NCBI RefSeq assembly: GCF_900149705.1
Contig: NZ_LT703001.1
Coordinates: 1,674,001 to 1,738,000, forward strand
Direction of reading: 5' to 3'
Source: Sphingorhabdus sp. Alg231-15
GTDB taxonomy: Bacteria > Pseudomonadota > Alphaproteobacteria > Sphingomonadales > Sphingomonadaceae
Length of the DNA stretch: 64,000 bases
Part shown: positions 59,650 through 64,000 of the stretch, in pieces
How positions within the stretch are numbered: position 1 is the stretch's first letter
Layout: the number at the start of each line of letters is the position of its first letter
The notes under the pieces: model-generated
Databases searched by the model: none
Told to the model about the DNA's origin: nothing
The model's input: only the letters and a program-made list of their open reading frames with translations
Position numbers and translations under genes: made by a program

Positions 59650-62429
59650 GCAGCGGTCTTTTCGGCTTCCTTCTGTGTCGCCGCATTGGTCAGTTTCTTT
59701 TTCAAGCCGTTCAGACGGGCCTTGCTCTCAATCTTCCCGCCCAGCAGGTCGGTAATGTAGAACGTATCAACCGCACGCTCGCCATAGGTCGCAATATGGG
59801 CGCTGTGCACGGTGACTTTTGACTCGAACAACGCATGAGCCAGTTCGTTGAGCAAAGCGGGTCGGTCCTGCGCCGTTACTTCGATCACGGTGAAACGATT
59901 GGATGCGTCATTATCGACCATCGCATTGGGCACGATATTGAACGCTCCAGCCCGCGAATGGGCAAGCGGGCGGGCTTCCAGCTTCGTTGCCAGTTTGGAA
60001 CGATTGGCCAGCGCATCCTCTACGGCCTGCTTGAGGCGAGCAAGTTGAGCATCTTCAGCGAAGGGCTGGCCATGCTGGTCCTGCACCAGAAAATTGTCCA
60101 ACGCCATGCCATCACGGGTGGTGTGAATGCGAGCATCAATAATATTGCCGCCTGCGACATGAATACCGCCGGCAATGCGATAAAAGAGTCCGGGATGATC
60201 GGCAGCATAGATGGTCACCAAAGTCGCGCCGCGTTCGGGATAGGCATCTGCCGATATGGCTAGGTTATCATCGCCGGCACGCATCATCAGACGGGCGTTA
60301 TGAGCGATAATATCATCCGGTTCAGCGATCCAGTAAGGGTCGGTCAAACGCTTTGCGAGCTTCGCAAATTGTGCTTTCGGGATATCCAGGCTTTCTGCCA
60401 ATACTGCCTTTTTCTGGGCTATACGTTCCTTGCGACCGCGCTGTTTGTGGCCAAGCAACAACATTTCCTCAGCGGCCTGGAACAGATCGGTCAGCAGCTG
60501 CCTTTTCCAACTGTTCCATACCCCCGGGCCCACGGCGCGAATATCAACCACGGTCAGCACGGTTAGCAAACGCAACCGCTCGATACTTTTGACCTGACTG
60601 ACAAAATCCTGAATGGTTTTGAAATCTGACAGATCGCGTTTGAACGCCATTGCGGACATCAAAAGATGGTGCCGCACCAACCAGGCAACCAGCTCTGTTT
60701 CATAGGGTTCAAGACCCAGACGCGGGCATAATTTCATCGCCACTTCGGCACCCAATATGCTGTGATCCCCGCCTCGCCCCTTGGCGATGTCATGCAGCAA
60801 CGTCGCGACAAACAGCACGCGCCGATTTTTCAGTTTCTTGATCGTTTCGGTGGAATTGGGATGATCATCGACCAGATCACCGCTGCCAATCCGTGCCAGC
60901 AGTCCGATCGCTCTTATACTGTGCTCGTCCACTGTATAATGATGATACATGTCAAATTGCATCTGCGCGACTACCCGGCCGAAATCGGGAATGAAACGCC
61001 CGAAAATCGAAGCTTCATTCATCCAGCGCAATACCAGTTCGGGGTCACGCGGCGAACAGAGCACATCCAGGAAAAGCTTGTTTGCGCGGCGATCCTTGCG
61101 GATCTTGTTTGTGATCAGTTTCGCATCACGGCGCGCAGCGCGCATGGCCAGTGGATGAATTTCCAGCTCGTGTTTATCCGCAAGCTGGAAAATCTCGATC
61201 AGACGAACCGGGTCTTCTTCGAAGAAACTTTCATCAGGAAGCGCCAACCGCCCGCGGTCCAGCGTAAATCCTTTGAGCTTCTTGGGTCGCCGCGTGATAT
61301 TAGGGATGAACCGCCTGACGCCTGCATTGTGGGTTTCATCGAGATGGGCGAGAAATACGCCGGTCAGATTGCCAACCACTTTGGCGTTCAGGAAATAATA
61401 TTGCATGAACCGTTCAACCGCCGATTTACCAGGTCGGTCGGCAAATCGCATGCGCTGTGCAACGCCGGTCTGCAGATCAAATGTCAGCCGATCTTCAGCG
61501 CGACCGGTCATATCATGCATATGACAACGCACCGCCCAGAGGAAATTCGCGGCTTTGCGAAACCGTTTAAACTCCGCCGTGGTCAACAGCCCAACATCGA
61601 CCAGCTCTTCTGCGGACGCGACCCGATGTATGTATTTACCGATCCAATAGAGCGTCTGCAGGTCACGCAAGCCGCCTTTGCCTTCCTTGACATTCGGTTC
61701 AACCACATAACGGCTGTCGCCCATGCGAACATGGCGCGCATCACGTTCAGCCAGCTTTTCCGATACAAAGGTCCGGTCGGTTCCGGATACGACATCGGCA
61801 AAAAACCGGGCCTTGGATTCCTCATAGACACCGGTATCACCCCAGACATAACGCCCCTCGAGCAAGGCAGTGCGGATACTGAGATCCTCGTTGGCCATGC
61901 GGACCATCTCATCGATCGAACGGCTGCTTTGCCCGACTTTCAAACCCAGGTCCCAAAGCCAGTACAGCATCGCTTCAATCGCTTGCTCGGTCCAGCTGGT
62001 CTGTTTGTGTGGTGTCAGAAAGGCAATGTCCACATCACTATGGGGCGCCATTTCGCTGCGTCCGTAGCCGCCAACCGCCATCACCGCAATCCGCTCACCC
62101 GATGAGGGATTGTTCACCGGATATTGGTGCCCCACCGCGATATCATGAATGATCCGTACGAGCTGGTCGATCAGGAATGACTGCGCCGCCGCCGCTTCGT
62201 GGCCCGCAGAAGGCTTTTCGATCAATCGCCGACTAATCTCTGCCCGACCATCGGCGAGGGCCTGTTGCAGCAACGGCAATATTTTGGGACGGGCTTTGGT
62301 TATCCCATGTTCGGTGATCAGCGCCTCAATCGCCTCGGACAATTTACGGCGATCGACAATATCCCGCTGCCTTACAATCCGCTTTCCCGGATCAGTTGCC
62401 GGCCTGGGTATATTGGCGCGAACATTCAT
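59646..62429 (-). CDS. glnD: PII uridylyltransferase/uridylyl-removing enzyme
   Basis: Nitrogen sensor that adds or removes UMP on PII (GlnB/GlnK) according to glutamine. 927 aa, full length: nucleotidyltransferase domain (AVGGYGRSEMAPHSDVDIAF with the G-S and DxD motifs), HD domain (HDIAKGRGGDHSILGAEVAM), and two ACT domains at the C-terminus (ATLVTIYAADHPGLFYRIAG and VIEVTAQDRPALLNELAHAL) for glutamine binding. Start overlaps the stop of the upstream ligase gene by four bases, so it is probably co-transcribed with it. Convergent with DUF177. Confidence 0.96.
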   Translation of the reverse strand: MNVRANIPRPATDPGKRIVRQRDIVDRRKLSEAIEALITEHGITKARPKILPLLQQALADGRAEISRRLIEKPSAGHEAAAAQSFLIDQLVRIIHDIAVGHQYPVNNPSSGERIAVMAVGGYGRSEMAPHSDVDIAFLTPHKQTSWTEQAIEAMLYWLWDLGLKVGQSSRSIDEMVRMANEDLSIRTALLEGRYVWGDTGVYEESKARFFADVVSGTDRTFVSEKLAERDARHVRMGDSRYVVEPNVKEGKGGLRDLQTLYWIGKYIHRVASAEELVDVGLLTTAEFKRFRKAANFLWAVRCHMHDMTGRAEDRLTFDLQTGVAQRMRFADRPGKSAVERFMQYYFLNAKVVGNLTGVFLAHLDETHNAGVRRFIPNITRRPKKLKGFTLDRGRLALPDESFFEEDPVRLIEIFQLADKHELEIHPLAMRAARRDAKLITNKIRKDRRANKLFLDVLCSPRDPELVLRWMNEASIFGRFIPDFGRVVAQMQFDMYHHYTVDEHSIRAIGLLARIGSGDLVDDHPNSTETIKKLKNRRVLFVATLLHDIAKGRGGDHSILGAEVAMKLCPRLGLEPYETELVAWLVRHHLLMSAMAFKRDLSDFKTIQDFVSQVKSIERLRLLTVLTVVDIRAVGPGVWNSWKRQLLTDLFQAAEEMLLLGHKQRGRKERIAQKKAVLAESLDIPKAQFAKLAKRLTDPYWIAEPDDIIAHNARLMMRAGDDNLAISADAYPERGATLVTIYAADHPGLFYRIAGGIHVAGGNIIDARIHTTRDGMALDNFLVQDQHGQPFAEDAQLARLKQAVEDALANRSKLATKLEARPLAHSRAGAFNIVPNAMVDNDASNRFTVIEVTAQDRPALLNELAHALFESKVTVHSAHIATYGERAVDTFYITDLLGGKIESKARLNGLKKKLTNAATQKEAEKTAA

Positions 62430-64000
62430 CCCGAAGCGGCCAGCATTTCCCGGTGCTTCTTGGCCAACACGATTTTAGCGATTTTTGCCGTTCCCAATTT
62501 GGGCAGCGGATCCTCATATTGCCAGATATGCACCGGCATTTTAAACGGTGCGAGCTTGTCTTTCAAAAATTCCAGTAGCTCGTCCTGCGGCAGTGCTTCG
62601 CCATCTTTCACATGATAGACCAGAGCCGGAACTTCACCGAAGCGCTCATCATCAACGCCGAAAATACAGGCTTCTGCTATCGAAGTGTGGCTATATATGG
62701 CAGCTTCCACTTCCTGACAGCTAATATTCTCGCCGCCGCGAATGATAATCTCTTTCTTGCGGTCGACGATAAACAGATAACCATCCTCGTCCAGATAGCC
62801 GATATCCCCGGTGCGGAAAAAGCCGTCATCGGTAAAGGCGTCCTTGGTGGCCTGGTCATTGTTCCAATAGCCGGTGAAATTAGCGGACGAACGGATGCAG
62901 ACCTCTGCGCGCTCACCTTGTGGTACTTTATTGCCGTCATCATCCAATATGCCAACTTCAACGATAGGCGGCGTCGCACGGCCCGTACTGTCAGGCTTGG
63001 CGAGATAATTTTCATTCTGATTGGAACAGCCAACACCATTAGTCTCGGTGAGACCATAACCAATGAGCGGAAAGCCCTTGCCCATGCCTTCCTTGATCCG
63101 TTTGACATGCTCGACTGGACGCGGCGCACCGCCAGCGGCCATGGAAACACAGGTGCTCAGATCATAGTCATTGACCTTGGGATGCGCGTATATCTCCATA
63201 CTCATCAGTGGAACGCCAACAAAATAGGTCACTTTTTCCTTCTCGATCAGACGCATGGCCTCTTCGGCATCCCATTTTTTCTGCATCACCAGCTTGCGGC
63301 CAATCGCGTAGCTTACCAATACCAGCGGCACCGAAGCTGTGACGTGAAACAGCGGAACCGCAACCAGAGCGGTCGGCTGGATATCGGGCAAGGTGCCCGC
63401 TTTTTCCATCAGGTTTGCCATCACCGCAAAGGCACCGACAAAACTCATCGCACCCTGAACGACAGAGCGATGCTCGGCATAGGCGCCCTTGGATCGACCG
63501 GTCGAACCTGAGGTGAACAATATGGTCGCATTATCCTCTGGCCCCATTTGCGGCAGCGGGGTCTCCGCATCACCGCCATTTGCCAGGCAGGCCTTCAATC
63601 CTTCAAGCGGCGCAACATCATGATCAAACAAAACAACCTCTGCGCCATGGTCACGACCCGATTCGGTCAAGCGCGCTGCGCGCTGTGGATCGGCGAAAAC
63701 AATCGAGCAACTGACATCTTCGATACCATCGGCCAGTTCATCGCCTTGCCACCAACCATTTAATTTGGTGGAGACACCGCCCGCCATGGTGATCGCCATG
63801 TCGAGGATGATCCAGTTGGCGGAGTTGCGGGCAGCGATCCCGATACGGTCGCCCTTCTTGACGCCATGTCCAGCGACCAGTCCGCCAGCCAAAACGCGGG
63901 CAACGGCATAAGTTTCCTTAAAAGTCAGTCGGATATCACCATCGACGAGAAATTCCTTGTCGGCATGCTGCATGCAGAAAAAAGCGAAAAAGTCCGAAAC
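62426..64000 (-). CDS. AMP-dependent acyl-CoA ligase, 5' end missing
   Basis: Acyl-adenylate-forming ligase that activates a carboxylic acid to its CoA ester. Motifs are present: ILFTSGSTGRSKGAYAEH, YGLTETNG, and GFFRTGDIGYLDEDGYLFIVDRKKEIIIRGGENIS (split here by meaning, not by gap), then the swinging C-terminal domain ending LGTAKIAKI. The frame is still open at the end of the window: codons before ATG 63973 read DFFAFFC, the usual pre-motif helix, so the true start lies beyond 64000. Substrate unknown. Coupled to glnD by a four-base overlap. Confidence 0.9.
   Translation of the reverse strand, partial: VSDFFAFFCMQHADKEFLVDGDIRLTFKETYAVARVLAGGLVAGHGVKKGDRIGIAARNSANWIILDMAITMAGGVSTKLNGWWQGDELADGIEDVSCSIVFADPQRAARLTESGRDHGAEVVLFDHDVAPLEGLKACLANGGDAETPLPQMGPEDNATILFTSGSTGRSKGAYAEHRSVVQGAMSFVGAFAVMANLMEKAGTLPDIQPTALVAVPLFHVTASVPLVLVSYAIGRKLVMQKKWDAEEAMRLIEKEKVTYFVGVPLMSMEIYAHPKVNDYDLSTCVSMAAGGAPRPVEHVKRIKEGMGKGFPLIGYGLTETNGVGCSNQNENYLAKPDSTGRATPPIVEVGILDDDGNKVPQGERAEVCIRSSANFTGYWNNDQATKDAFTDDGFFRTGDIGYLDEDGYLFIVDRKKEIIIRGGENISCQEVEAAIYSHTSIAEACIFGVDDERFGEVPALVYHVKDGEALPQDELLEFLKDKLAPFKMPVHIWQYEDPLPKLGTAKIAKIVLAKKHREMLAASG

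Noticed and set aside
60762-62105. A 447-codon open frame opposite glnD
   Set aside because: Antisense shadow of glnD, which is intact with all domains; no recognisable motif or ribosome site.
1-64000. CRISPR arrays, phage genes, insertion sequences
   Set aside because: No regularly spaced repeats, integrase, capsid or transposase signatures were seen on reading both strands.

Overview
The window is 64 kb of ordinary chromosomal DNA from an alphaproteobacterium, most likely a member of the Sphingomonadales. The reasons are inferential: protein family content (SIMPL, DUF3617, DUF2339, ubiquinol-cytochrome c chaperone, maeB with a phosphotransacetylase tail, CnoX/Lon-N/Trm112 cluster, GlnD), moderate GC, many TTG/GTG starts and many 4-nt start/stop overlaps. 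I see no phage, transposase, plasmid or CRISPR features. About 60 protein genes, one tRNA and several small or regulatory elements can be supported.

Layout. 1-9 kb: the end of pyrD, coupled to a secreted gamma-glutamyltransferase; a long-chain acyl-CoA synthetase; a small secreted protein; the two glyoxalase genes (gloB, gloA) on either side of a membrane GGDEF diguanylate cyclase; a SIMPL-domain protein. 9-14.4 kb: a DCC/DUF427/ABM cassette, a thiolase with a clear terminator, an MscS channel, a TlyA methyltransferase and a Pro/Ala-rich lipoprotein. 14.4-14.8 kb holds no conventional gene but does hold a 34-codon ORF, a long hairpin and a strong terminator. 14.8-18.9 kb: SGNH hydrolase, acyltransferase-3, and a LysR regulator divergent from a DUF1330-like secreted protein across a 22-bp palindrome. 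19-27.6 kb: a stand-alone ComEC-like metallo-beta-lactamase protein, a DCC protein coupled to a saccharopine-dehydrogenase/DUF4166 fusion, DUF3617 and TPR proteins, two alpha/beta hydrolases, and a tightly overlapping operon of two paralogous membrane proteins, two tiny ORFs and an Xre regulator behind a promoter decorated with TGACA dyads.

27.8-31 kb: thrS, a DUF305 lipoprotein, and infC, whose only possible start is AUA. 31-35.6 kb: exported MsrA, small membrane proteins, a 240-bp element with 43-bp inverted ends, a class I aminotransferase, a PhnA-like protein coupled to metY. 35.6-45.7 kb: fused PabB-PabC, S9 peptidase with a very large DUF2339 membrane protein, LysR divergent from a zinc alcohol dehydrogenase, and a LuxR/DUF4199/VOC module. 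45.7-64 kb: a crotonase behind a TetR-like dyad, tRNA-Gly(GCC), cnoX-LonN-trm112, marC, a lipoprotein, folD-yggT, argB, a membrane-anchored peroxiredoxin, mutS divergent from maeB, bamE, the cytochrome bc1 assembly chaperone, DUF177, glnD, and a 5'-truncated acyl-CoA ligase.

Most of the window is housekeeping (pyrimidine, folate, methionine, arginine, nitrogen signalling, mismatch repair, translation). I found no complete new defence or secretion system. The most unusual items are the Xre-controlled membrane operon with its tiny overlapping ORFs, the non-coding/short-ORF locus at 14.5 kb, the fold-back repeat at 32.3 kb and the AUA start of infC. Functions are assigned by reading motifs only; no database search was run.
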